Assembly: GCA_029204225.1 (NCBI GenBank)
Contig: CM055101.1
Span: forward strand, 62,178,171 to 62,242,170
Reading direction: 5' to 3'
Length of the DNA stretch: 64,000 nt
Source: Diphasiastrum complanatum
Taxonomy: Eukaryota > Streptophyta > Lycopodiopsida > Lycopodiales > Lycopodiaceae
The translations under genes were made by a program, and so were the position numbers. The notes beneath the pieces were generated by a model. The model worked only from the letters and a program-made list of their open reading frames with translations, had not been told where the DNA came from and did not search any database. Positions 53,163 through 64,000 of the stretch are shown here, piece by piece; the stretch's first letter is position 1; every line of letters begins with the position of its first letter.

Positions 53163-56100
53163 GGCAGTAGCGAAAGTTTTATTTATCATCCTGCAAGTGC
53201 AGCTAACATTTACAGAATAGATATGATGCTGTCTCAAGTTAGGAAAAGTTTGCTTTCAATGTCTCAAATGTCTAGATTATTTATTGACATGGCCTTATTC
53301 TTCAGCACAAATTTAAGATGAAGAGTTTGTTCCTTGGTCTTGATTTGGACCATTGTAGTGATTGGAAATTTCTCGATTGCTTGGGGAGATTATGTTCAGC
53401 TCATAGAACAAAGTTTAGTTTACTTCTGCAGCAAGAATGCATTTTTGAGGAGAAATTGTTCATAGTCATGATTACAATTATGAAGACTATAACTGCTATT
53501 TCAGTTGATTGAAAGTCCATTCAATCGCTGAAGATAATCAAGTGTGCATCTCATGGACCATAATGAGTTTTTCCTTATGGAACAAAGAGGCTCTTGTAAT
53601 AGCATAATGATGACTATAAGTTTATCCTTTGACAGCTCTAAATATGATCATAACAGGTAAAATCAAAGCTGGACGGATTAGCTTCTTAGTAGACTAACAA
53701 GGTAGCATATTCTATTTAGCTTGGGTGAAAAACAGTACCAAAATTGGGTTTATGTTTAACTTTTAGATCAGATCCACTTTTATAAGAAGATTTTCAAGCA
53801 GTTGCTTGCATTTAGTATCCAATTGGCATACTTACATGTGCAACTTACCCTTAACAGAAACCCTATACTTGTGGATGGACTGGAATGTAATGGGCTCGCA
53901 TAGCCACAAGCAAACATATATTCAAATCAATGTATCAAACATTTCCAATAGTTTCAAAACATGGGCATGGAATAGGAGACTATGCGCACATTGTCATAAA
54001 ACCCCACATATGGCAAGCTATTCTAGGATGCTATATTAAATCCAACCAAAGCCACATGCACAATTAAACTCAAAAGGCATATTCAAAAGTCAACTTCTCA
54101 AACACTTTTATGTGCTGAATTTTCAGCTTGTAGCCTATTTTAGTCTTGGCAAGTTATGTCCTTGGTTCGGAACTCTTGGTCTTTGAGAAGAGGCTTTTAT
54201 GGGTGGGTCTTCTCGAAGCCAAAGTGGCTGGATGTAAAATTTTCAGCAAGAATCTTCTCTTAGCAGATCACTGTGGATAGGTGGAACATGCTGTCCAAAC
54301 TTGTGTATCAACCAAATCTTTCGAGGGGCCTTCTCCTTTGCTTTGGCAGTCCTGAATCTTCGATCCCACTGGTTTTCCAAATTCCACTTGAGTCCTCTAT
54401 ACTTGCAATTCTTTTTACCTAGCATGCAACTTCTTTGTTGTTGACAATTTACATACTAAAATCAGCACATTTTCTTCTCTCTTTTGATGGTTATTTACGC
54501 TTTTCCTATTGCAACGATTGATCAAAATAAACTTGAGAGGCCTTTGCAGGAGGGCGCCCATCTACAAGCAATTTTTATCTTCTGATTTGGTTGAAAAATC
54601 AGCACCCTTGCTGATTTTACAAAGTGAAGATCCGCTTCTTTTTGCTTGTTTCCAGGTGTGGAAGAAGGCGCTAATTTTTTGTGATGATCCGATCACATTC
54701 CGAGGCTGAAAATTGGACAGCATATTACCATTTGTAGGGTGTTTGCAACAGCCCTATCCGTGTGTGTATTGTTCACACTTTTTGGCAAGAAAGGAAGGGT
54801 TCCAGAAAAAGCTTTGTTGGAGGCTAACCTAGTTCTTTTCTTGCTGGTCTTTTGAGTTTGTAATGCAATTTCAGGCTTGTATCTCTTTCCAAGACTAGCC
54901 TTCTCTCACGACTCCCTTCCATAGTGCATTCAAAGTAAGTTTTTTTTTGAAGTGCAACTCACAATTATTCTTCTTGGTCTTCGCCAAAAACCCCTAATCC
55001 AATAATGCTTCCCTGACTTATCCACAAATGCTTGCACGTGAACAAGTAAAAGTAGGTCAATCAACTTGGCTCACAAAAAGAGCTCAACAAACATGTGGCA
55101 AAACATCTCCATTTGCTCTAGAAGCATATTTGGAAAGAACACAAGTCTCCATTCATTCAAGCTATGAGCAAAATACACAAGTCTACATTCATTCAATCTA
55201 TGAGCATATTAGGTATAGTCATGTAAGGGAGAACATAGATTTGCAACCTCATCACCATGGGTGAAAGAATGTGCAAATGTTCTTGCAAGTGGAAATTCAC
55301 TCTCACCATATAAACATTTTTGCACTTGCATGCAACATTGCCAAGCATCCATGTGTACTATTTTTTCTCTGACAATATTCCTATTAGTTTCTACTACAAT
55401 GGTCAAACAAACCCATATCATCCTTTGTCATGTGAGACTTCTTTTTCTTTCGTTAGATGCATGCACTTGCATAACCTTTTGTGAGTGGCTCTTTCCTTAT
55501 CCTTGCATTATAGCCCAAGTGTGTCCCATTTTATCACGAAGCTTGATCTCCACAATTGTGTCCGAACCTACTCAATTAACTTACGTGGTCGTGGTCTAAT
55601 GGTCACGAAAAGGTCATATCTCAATGTTTCAAACTTTCCCTTTCGAACTTCTCTAGTCATGTTAATCATCACCTTCGTGGTAGTGGAGTTGGTTAGTAAC
55701 TTGCAGCATTGAAAACCATGGGTCAAATTCTAACTATGCATGGACATGGGACATTTGAGAGCCCTCGGGTTCAAAACCAAGTTATGTCAAATGTACGCAA
55801 CTTACATAGAGTGCAAAAGTTGTACATAACCAGAAAGTTGTTTTATTGGGCCTTAGAAAATAAAACTACACCACATTGAGGATTCTTATGTCTATTATTT
55901 GTCAATTGCCAAATCTTATTTTTCCAAAAAATTTCTAGAATTAATATTAGTGATTGTTTCTTCTATTTTCAAATTGTCGTTGGACATTATTCTCCTTTCA
56001 AAATCTTGAAATTGATGCGCTTAACTCACCTAAACAAGCTTTTGTAGCTTGTTAAATTTTTATCTTGGAATTATCATCAGCCATATTTCACATAAAATTC

Positions 56101-56679
56101 TTCTACGACTTTACTTTTATAGATGCTTGGTAGCCATTTAAGTGAATATAGAATAATTCTTTAATGTGATATAGAATAATTCTTTAATGTCGGTCTTCAC
56201 ATTATCTTCTAATATTGAAAAAATTAGTATTTAAACCTTTTGAAGAATTTGTGAAGAAACATAAAAAGGCACATAGAATAATTTAGTTGAGCTGCTAACT
56301 CACTCCTTTTAGAAGTTGATAACTTATAAATTGTCATTCCTCTTGGAGTACAATTTCAAGGTTTTTTCATCATGAAAATTTTGTGAATTAGTAGAACTTT
56401 AATGGAGGGAAAGTGTAGTTCCTCTTGTCCAAAGTTACTTCTCCAAAACCAACTTAGAATAAATGAATTTTTTACTAAGACGTGAATAATTACAATTTTG
56501 ATGACAATTAATTTTGCCTTGCTATCTATTATCACGAGAAGAATCGGCATGCCAATAAAACATTACAGACCTAAAAAGAAGAAGAATCAACAAGTAGTTA
56601 ATGTAGTTTTACATATCATAATGATACTAATTGCAAAAATAGGACATGAAGAGAATCATGGTTGAGGTTCATGGTATTT
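53163..56679. other. Region downstream of FKBP without clear genes
   Basis: The FKBP 3' UTR should lie in the first few hundred bases. A 36-bp direct repeat (x2) is at 55139-55210. Short ORFs occur (for example 54243-54425 on the minus strand), but none has a recognisable domain. Confidence 0.5.
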
Positions 56680-57560
56680 GGATTTAGGGTGTTATTGATT
56701 CTAGATGTGTTATATGTTTCTAATTAACCCAAAGCTTGTTTTTTATCAATCGAATTGTAGATATTTGTCATAAGGTGACATTTGATTTTAATTAATATGT
56801 GATTTTCAATGAAAATAATTATATTCTTGCTTTAGGGTTATTTAAGACAAGGTAATTGAGTCATTGTTATTTCGACAAGAATGAAGTCTTAATGTGTCAA
56901 TTTTAGATGATAAAAATGCTTTTTGCCATTATAGATTAAGACAACTTAATTTGGAGAGTATTTAACTTATGAAGAGCAATCACATGGTCATGATTTTGAT
57001 TTTTTGTTATCAAGTTCTACAATTTGTGAGAGCTACATTTTAAGTAAGCATTCAAGATCATCTTTCAAGCCAATCAATATTTCTAAGCCTAAAGGTCTTC
57101 TAGACATTATTGATTGTGGTTTATGTGGTCCTATGCAAACGTTTTTCAAGGGGGAGCCAAATATTTTATTATTCATTGATGACTTTTCTAGAAATGTTTG
57201 TTAAGTAAAGGTCTGAAGTCACTAGTTTTAACTAGTTTAAGAGATATGCTAGAACACAAGTTTTTTGAAAGATTAAGATTCTCATGATTGATGGAGATGG
57301 AGAGTTCATGTTAAATGAATTCAAAGACTATGGCAAACCAATGGTTTTTTACAATTGTTCACAATGAGTTATTCACCTCAACAAAATGGGGCTGATCGAA
57401 CTCTTATGGAGTGTTCTAGATCAGTGTTATCTTTTTCTTGTTTATCTAATTCTTCCTAGGCTGGAGCTATTTTCAAATCAACTTATATTCCAAACATATG
57501 TGTAACTATAGCACTTAAAGATGTTACTCCTGATGAGTTATGAATTGGTATCAAACCATT
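56680..57560 (+). pseudogene. Ty1/copia remnant (protease, GAG-pre-integrase, integrase start)
   Basis: The + strand shows a decayed DSGC-like protease motif (VIDSRC near 56700), then CESYILSKHSRSSF (57020-57065), typical of the copia GAG-pre-integrase zinc motif, then KPKGLLDIIDCGLCGPMQTF and FIDDFSRNVC of the integrase N-terminal part, and a frame-shifted YSPQQNGADRTLMECSRSVL (about 57370). Many stops. Confidence 0.75.
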
Positions 57561-58254
57561 CATACACATTCTCAATTATTTGGTTGTTGCATCGCCTGTA
57601 ATATTTCAATGATATGAAACATTTTCAAGCAATGTCATATCTTTAAAATAATCTCATGCACTGCCACACATCTTCACTATATTACAATTGACAAATGTGC
57701 CATGCAGTTTTTCATCTTGTTGAAGGTGAGAATGATTGAGAACAACTCCTGGTTAATGAAGTACATGATGAACAACACCCAAAATGTAATAATGATAATA
57801 ATGATAAATCTAAAGTTTAAATGTAAACATGTACCCAAATGTCCAATTACAAAGTACAACTGATTTCTTAGCATATTATGAAAAAGCGCTTACAAAATCC
57901 TTATGTTAAAAATGGCAAAAGTAAACCTTTTTGTTGAACAAAAAATAGTTGACAATTTTCACAAAACTACATTGCATAACCAAAATGTCTATATCTAATA
58001 AACAAAACTATTTCCAAAAGTACTATCCAACAATATATTTCACCTATGATCATCAAGCAAAAATTAGACGTCCACGTTTGTCTAGAAGACAAAATCTAAA
58101 CTCTTAGAAATAATAACTTGAAATCTTTTGAAATGGAACAATATCCTAAAAACATGGAACTTTTTAATTTTTTAATTTTTTTGCCAAAAACACGTTTTTT
58201 CATGAAATTTATTTTGAAAACCACAAACGTTTTTGGCAAACAATATGCTCTTTT

Positions 58255-58298
<44 letters not shown>

Positions 58299-58444
58299 GT
58301 AAAATGTAAAAATAATAATTTTTTTTAATAAAATCCTGAAAATTAAAATGTTCAAAATATGCAAAATATACAAAACATTTATGGTGTTTTGAAAGTCTAA
58401 ATCGACTTTTATGAAAACAACCCACAAAATACATCTGAAGCCAG
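57561..58444. other. AT-rich stretch with a poly(A) run
   Basis: Contains a 37-base A run (58258-58294) and no gene. Confidence 0.55.
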
Positions 58445-58933
58445 TTACAATAAATCCACAAATATTGAAAACATTGAGAATAAATTAGGTATATATTTTT
58501 TTAACAATTCAAATTCCATAAAAATTTCACTAAGTCCTCTCAACTCAGTGCTTGAAATATTATCAAGACTTTCTTTTTCAGCTGAAGAAGTTGACAATCC
58601 ATCTTCCTCATTAGAGTCTATTGGCAAATTCTCATTCGAATCGGCCTCCAATGTTGAGAGAAAAGTTTGTATTGTGGCTTTGCTACGTTGAAGCCAAGTC
58701 AAAAATGATGGTTGTGCACTTGATCCAAGACATTTTTGCAAAATATATCTTGTTGACTTTTGTAAATGATTCGTCATTGTCAACTCAAAATTAAATGCAA
58801 GTACATCCACATCTCCAAGATTGATGTCATCGACTCTTGGTTGATTCTTTGTTGAATGCTTCCCCTTGCCCTTTGGATCTAATTGTAACATTTCTAACAT
58901 TCTCAAGAAAGCATTTGTTGAAACAGTACACAT
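58445..58933 (-). CDS. Hypothetical protein, 162 aa, with related sequence upstream of the start
   Basis: Not recognised. The ORF is Ser/Leu/Glu-rich with an acidic middle (LPIDSNEEDGLSTSSAEKES) and no membrane segment. Upstream in the same frame, past one stop, the minus strand reads NKSHPFWIVKVIGFIQSDDT and VRVH, so the original protein was probably longer and this is part of a broken gene. HPFW followed by VKV and VRVH recalls plant proteins with BAH-like or Tudor-like regions, but I cannot assign it. Confidence 0.35.
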   Translation of the reverse strand: MCTVSTNAFLRMLEMLQLDPKGKGKHSTKNQPRVDDINLGDVDVLAFNFELTMTNHLQKSTRYILQKCLGSSAQPSFLTWLQRSKATIQTFLSTLEADSNENLPIDSNEEDGLSTSSAEKESLDNISSTELRGLSEIFMEFELLKKYIPNLFSMFSIFVDLL

Positions 58934-59110
58934 TTAGTGCACACGTACAATCTTGGTGTCGTCGCTCTGAATGAAGCCAATCACTTTAACAATCCAAAAT
59001 GGATGACTTTTGTTATTTTCTGATGCCAAAAGTGCAATGAGACTCTCGACCGTTAATTTATTGAGGTTATCGGACCATTCAGCCTTGGCAGCAAGAGAGA
59101 TTGCAAGAAA

Positions 59111-60138
<1,028 letters not shown>

Positions 60139-60148
60139 ATTCCTCCTT
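60139..60148 (-). promoter_or_regulatory. Polypurine tract and 3' LTR border of copia element 1
   Basis: On the minus strand aaggaggaa is followed by TGTTGGAATTTAATC, a typical copia LTR start. The orientation agrees with the minus-strand pol at 60351-62530. Confidence 0.65.
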
Positions 60149-60350
60149 AAGCTAACTACTATGAATCTGAACTACAATTGAGATTTATCATATCTATTAA
60201 AGTAGAATGTTTATATCTAGACAATGGCTTTGTCAAAATATTAGCCAACATACTATTTGTATGATAGTAACTTAGTACAACATCTTTATTCTGAACTTTC
60301 TCTCAAAGAAAATGGAATTGAACTTCTATATGCTTAATTTTATTATGAAT

Positions 60351-62530
60351 TTATGGGTTCAGAGATAGAACTATGCAGCTCTGATTGTTGCACTGGAGTA
60401 TTGTTGGACCGATCTGTGGGAATTGTAGATCCTGCAGCAGCCTCCTTAGCCAAATTATCTCCTTCACTGCTGATGTAGCTGCAACATATTCGGATTCTGT
60501 AGAGGACAATGAAATGCATTTCTGCTTTCTACTGTTCCATGAAATGGGTCCTCCTACAAGGAAACAAATATAACCTGATGTGGATTTTCTGGTATCCACA
60601 TCTCCTGCCCAATCGAAATCTGAATAGGTGGTCAGTGTGAGTGTAGCTTCTATATTGCCATTATAGCTCAAAGCATAGTACTTCGTAGTTTAATGTACTT
60701 CAGTACTCTTTGCAGAGCTTTCTAATGTTGTAAGCCTGGATTGGACATGTATTGAGACAGTGTGCTTACTGCATATGCTAGATCAGGTTGTGTGCAGATC
60801 ATACAATATATTATAGATCCTATGATGGACTGATAAAGATACCTGCACATTTTTTGTTGATCTGCTTGAGTTTTGGGACACATGTCTTTGGAAAGCTTAG
60901 ATCCTAGATCCATAGGTGTGTCTATGGGCTTGCAATCCTCCATGCCATATCTGCGAAGTACATTGATTAAATAGTATTCTTGGCTTATAGCGATCCTTCT
61001 GCTTGCACGATCTCTGCTGATCTCCATACTGAGAAGGTAATGAACTGGGTCTAAATTAGTCATATCAAACTCTGATGAAAGCAAAGATCTGGTTTCCTAT
61101 GATAACTGATTTGAATTGTTGATAATTAAGGAATCATCAACATATAATGCTATTACAACATAGCTTGACCCTTTGCATTTGAGATACACATTAGAGTCTA
61201 CAGAGCAAGAAGTGAAATTATGCTGCAACAAGAAGTGATTGATTTTTTCATACCAGGCCTTGGGAGCTTGCTGAAGACCATATAATGCCTTATGCAATTT
61301 GCATACCAAATGTTCCTTGCCTTGAATGACATAACCTTCTGGTTGATAAATGAATATGTTTCCTTGTATATATTCGTGAAGGAATGTTGTCTGGATGTCC
61401 ATGTGGTGAATGTCCAGATCATGTGCAACAGATATAGCTAGCAAGGTGCGAATAGATTGATGCTTTACCACTGGACTGAAGGTGTCAGTGTAATCTATTC
61501 CATAGACTTGCTCAAAACCTTTAAGCACTAAATGAGCTTTCCATTTGGATATTGATCCATCTGGCTTAAGCTTTAGCTTGAAGATCCATTTAGAGTCAAT
61601 AGATTTTATATCTGTAGGAGGATTGACAAGACTTCAGGTCTTGTTCTTCATCAAGGAATGGTACTCAACATTCATGGCAGCTTTCCATTCGTCTGCATTG
61701 GGCATTGACAGTGCTTCTGCAACAGTGGCAAGTTCTTCATGACTGATGAACGTCTGAGGGACAAAACGATCAGGTTGCTATCGTTGTTTTGCAAACCTTC
61801 AAACTGTAGGTGCTTGATTGGATGTTTCTCCTGGGTGAATGACTGGAATAGCTTCAGCTTGTGGTTGAACAATCGTGGGTCTAGGCCTATCGATGGTAAA
61901 TGGAGCTGTTGGGACAAACTCCTGAATTTGAACATTCGTAGGTCGATGCCTATCGATGGAGAATGGAGCTGCTACGACAGACTCCTACATTGGCTGTTTC
62001 TGCTTAAAATCATGAAACTTTTTTTCAAGAAAGACAACATCACGACTGACTGAGATCTAACTTGTATCAACATCATAGATACGATATGCCTTGTGTGATG
62101 TTGAATAGTCGATAAAGATATACTTACAGCTTACTGGATCTAATTTCTTTATCAGATCAGAGACATCCAAATACATGTAGGTGTTTCAGACTTGGTTTGT
62201 AGCCATAGTAAGCTTCAAATGGTGTCTTGGAATCGACTGCCTTAGTGCTGGAATAATTTTGTAGATAGGAGGTTGTAGAAATTACTTCTGCCCAAAAGTT
62301 TTGGGGTAATTGAGCGTTGACAGTCATGGATCGTGCAGCTTCCAGTAGTGTGCGATTCTTTTGCTCAGCTACGCCATTTGTGTTGTGGAGTGTAGGTAGT
62401 CCCATGCAGCCTAAAGATGTGATGGATAAACAAATGAGCAGCTTGTTTGCATTTTTTTTTTGTTGCTAATTTTCTCTTTTTTGATAGGTTTATTACTCCA
62501 TCAATTGTATTTTTTTCCACTTTTTTGTGA
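60351..62530 (-). pseudogene. Ty1/copia pol, element 1 (integrase end, RT, RNase H)
   Basis: Minus-strand blocks: integrase NTNGVAEQKNRTLLEAARSM (about 62360), a linker with VSRDVVFLEKKFHDF, RT (DTFSPVVKHQSIRTLLAISV near 61460, GLQQAPKAWYEKINHFLL near 61260, ALYVDDSLI near 61120) and RNase H (YSDFDWAGDVDTRKSTSGYI near 60610, SLSSTESEYVAATSAVKEII near 60480). RT-RNase H after integrase is the copia order. Several stops (for example in the integrase-RT linker) mark it as inactive, but the domains are well preserved. Confidence 0.9.
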
Positions 62531-62819
62531 TTTTTATTACTCACCACTTTTCTAGTGAACAGAGCAGACCTTGATGCATCATTAGTCAGCTCGACGAGTA
62601 ATGTCTATTTCATATCAAGAATTTAAATCCAATGACAATTTTTAATGGTTTCTCAATCATTTTGGCCTATGGTGCTACATAGAAAATGAGGCAACATTCA
62701 CCTCTTCTTGTCACATCATACATTGGTTACATTCATGAAAATGTATGAATTTTAAGTTGTGCTTTTTATCATTGAATCATACCTCCCATTAACTGTTTGA
62801 GTCCGTGAGGATCTGCGGA

Positions 62820-63860
62820 CGTTTAGTGACCAGGATGCGATATGCTTCTTTCTGAATTTCTCCAGATCTGTTTGAGCTAGCTTGGTCTGGTTTAATGACA
62901 GGAACTATCGGCTACTCGGCTTCTGTAGCTGTAGCTGCAGGTTCTGTAGAAGGAACATCAACGTTGAAGAATCAATGCTACATAAAATAGGATGAAATGA
63001 CATAGCATCGTTTATCGATGGTCGTTTGAAATCATAGTATGTATGTTCTTGAAATATTACATCCCTAGAGACAAATACTACATTGGTGGATGGATCATAA
63101 ACTTTATAAGCTTTATATTCATCAGGATAGCCAATAAAAATACATTTATTTGTTCTATGATCCAGCTTCTTCCTAAGATGTTTAGGAATGTGAACAAAAC
63201 ATATACAACCAAAGATTTTTAAATGGCTGACACTAGGCTGTGCCCATGCCAAACTTCATGAGAAGTCTTGTTGTTGACGGCTTTGGTGCTGGATTTGTTC
63301 TGCACGTAACAGGCTATGGCAGTAGCTTCTGCCCAGGAACTTCATAGGTAGGTGTGCTTGATGTAGCATGGTTCTAGCTGAGTTGAGAAGAGTTCGATTC
63401 TTCCTTTCTACAAATCTCATTCTATTGAGGTGAATAGAAAGTAGTGAACTGTCTTTTGATGCCATGTTCAGCCAGCTAGTTGGACATCTCGTTGGAGCTG
63501 GTATTTGCTGCCCACCTATCAGTTCGAGTGCCTTCACTTTCCTAGATGTTGTGTCTCGGCCATGCCTTGAATCTCATGAAGCATTCATATGGCTTCAGGT
63601 TTGTGCTTAATTGAACGTGACTATAGGACATCTACCAAAAATAATCATCTATGAAAGGTGATAAAATAGAGTGCATCTCCTAAGGATGGGAGTCGAGTTT
63701 GCATTGGACACAAAGATCGCTATGTACAAAGATCTATACATGCTTTGTTTTGATGGAATGTGATTTTGGAAACTTGCTTTCTAGAGTGCTTCCCATAGAT
63801 GCATGCGTCACACAAAGAAAAGATTTCCTATCTAATGAAGAAGAGAAATTCAGTCCATTC
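62820..63860 (-). pseudogene. Ty1/copia integrase remnant, element 2
   Basis: A second, distinct copia element on the minus strand: GAG-pre-integrase zinc motif CDACIYGKHSRKQ (about 63810), frameshifted integrase core, VERKNRTLLNSARTMLHQAH (about 63380), then KIFGCICFVHIPKHLRKKLD and KCIFIGYPDEYKAYKVYDPS (about 63180-63080) and VVFVSRDVIFQEHTYYDF. RT is not seen; the element is cut near 62820 next to element 1. Confidence 0.85.
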
Positions 63861-64000
63861 AACTAAATTACTGCATACGCCTTATAAGAAAGTGATCTTG
63901 TATTCACGTGTCCCAAATTGACTATGAATAGTACAATACTACTGTCGTTTAAATTTTCATTAGAAGATTACTAGCCAATGCAACTAAATTAGAGAGTACA

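Noticed and set aside
55028-55264. ORF of 78 codons with an internal repeat
   Set aside because: The repeat is a 36-bp DNA duplication; no domain or conservation is visible.

Overview
The window is nuclear DNA from a land plant with a large, repeat-rich genome. The evidence is LTR retrotransposons whose primer-binding sites match plant initiator-Met tRNA, Ty3/gypsy chromoviruses, Ty1/copia pol remnants, plant-type hAT transposases (BED finger, DUF659, hAT C-terminal domain), long (CT)n tracts, and a host gene with introns of 5.7-7 kb. Intron gigantism of this kind suggests a fern or gymnosperm, but that is inference.

Positions 1-38000 are almost entirely mobile DNA. The main element is an hAT-like DNA transposon that appears to carry two convergent genes. 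One is a multi-exon transposase with an N-terminal BED finger, a Pro/Ser-rich linker, DUF659, a hAT C-terminal domain and an unusual long C-terminal tail with AT-hooks. The other, on the opposite strand about 0.5 kb past the transposase stop, encodes a small, highly charged, coiled-coil-like protein of about 121 residues. The convergent pair is seen in copy A (2890-8043) and copy F (about 36597-38063). Further pieces are copy B (8658-11073), copy C (11820-31113), copy E (34042-36124, minus strand), a short non-autonomous copy with a perfect 8-bp target duplication (31485-32610), and a copy inside a host intron (49910-52145). The ends carry one of two kinds of palindrome-rich subterminal repeat, GGTACC-type or GGACGCG-type.

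Copy C is a nest. Its transposase gene is cut by three minus-strand gypsy elements (12177-16854, 17346-25241, 28192-30474), each with a 5-bp target duplication that marks the break exactly. The second of these contains a further non-coding LTR element (20751-24633), also with a 5-bp duplication. The three gypsy elements share unusual LTR ends (AGTTA...TAACT) and carry partly complementary internal deletions. The left edge of the window is the end of another gypsy chromovirus that probably sits in copy A in the same way.

Positions 39491-53162 (+) hold the only host gene recognised: the 3' part of an FKBP-type peptidyl-prolyl isomerase resembling plant FKBP18, in five exons that join in frame to a stop. 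Its first visible intron (7.0 kb) contains gypsy pol debris and a separate LTR. Its third intron (5.7 kb) contains a gypsy fragment and the GGACGCG-type hAT element with an intact BED-finger ORF. From 53163 to 64000 the sequence is AT-rich, with little coding apart from one hypothetical minus-strand ORF and decayed copia elements (about 56680-57560 on +; 60351-62530 and 62820-63860 on -).
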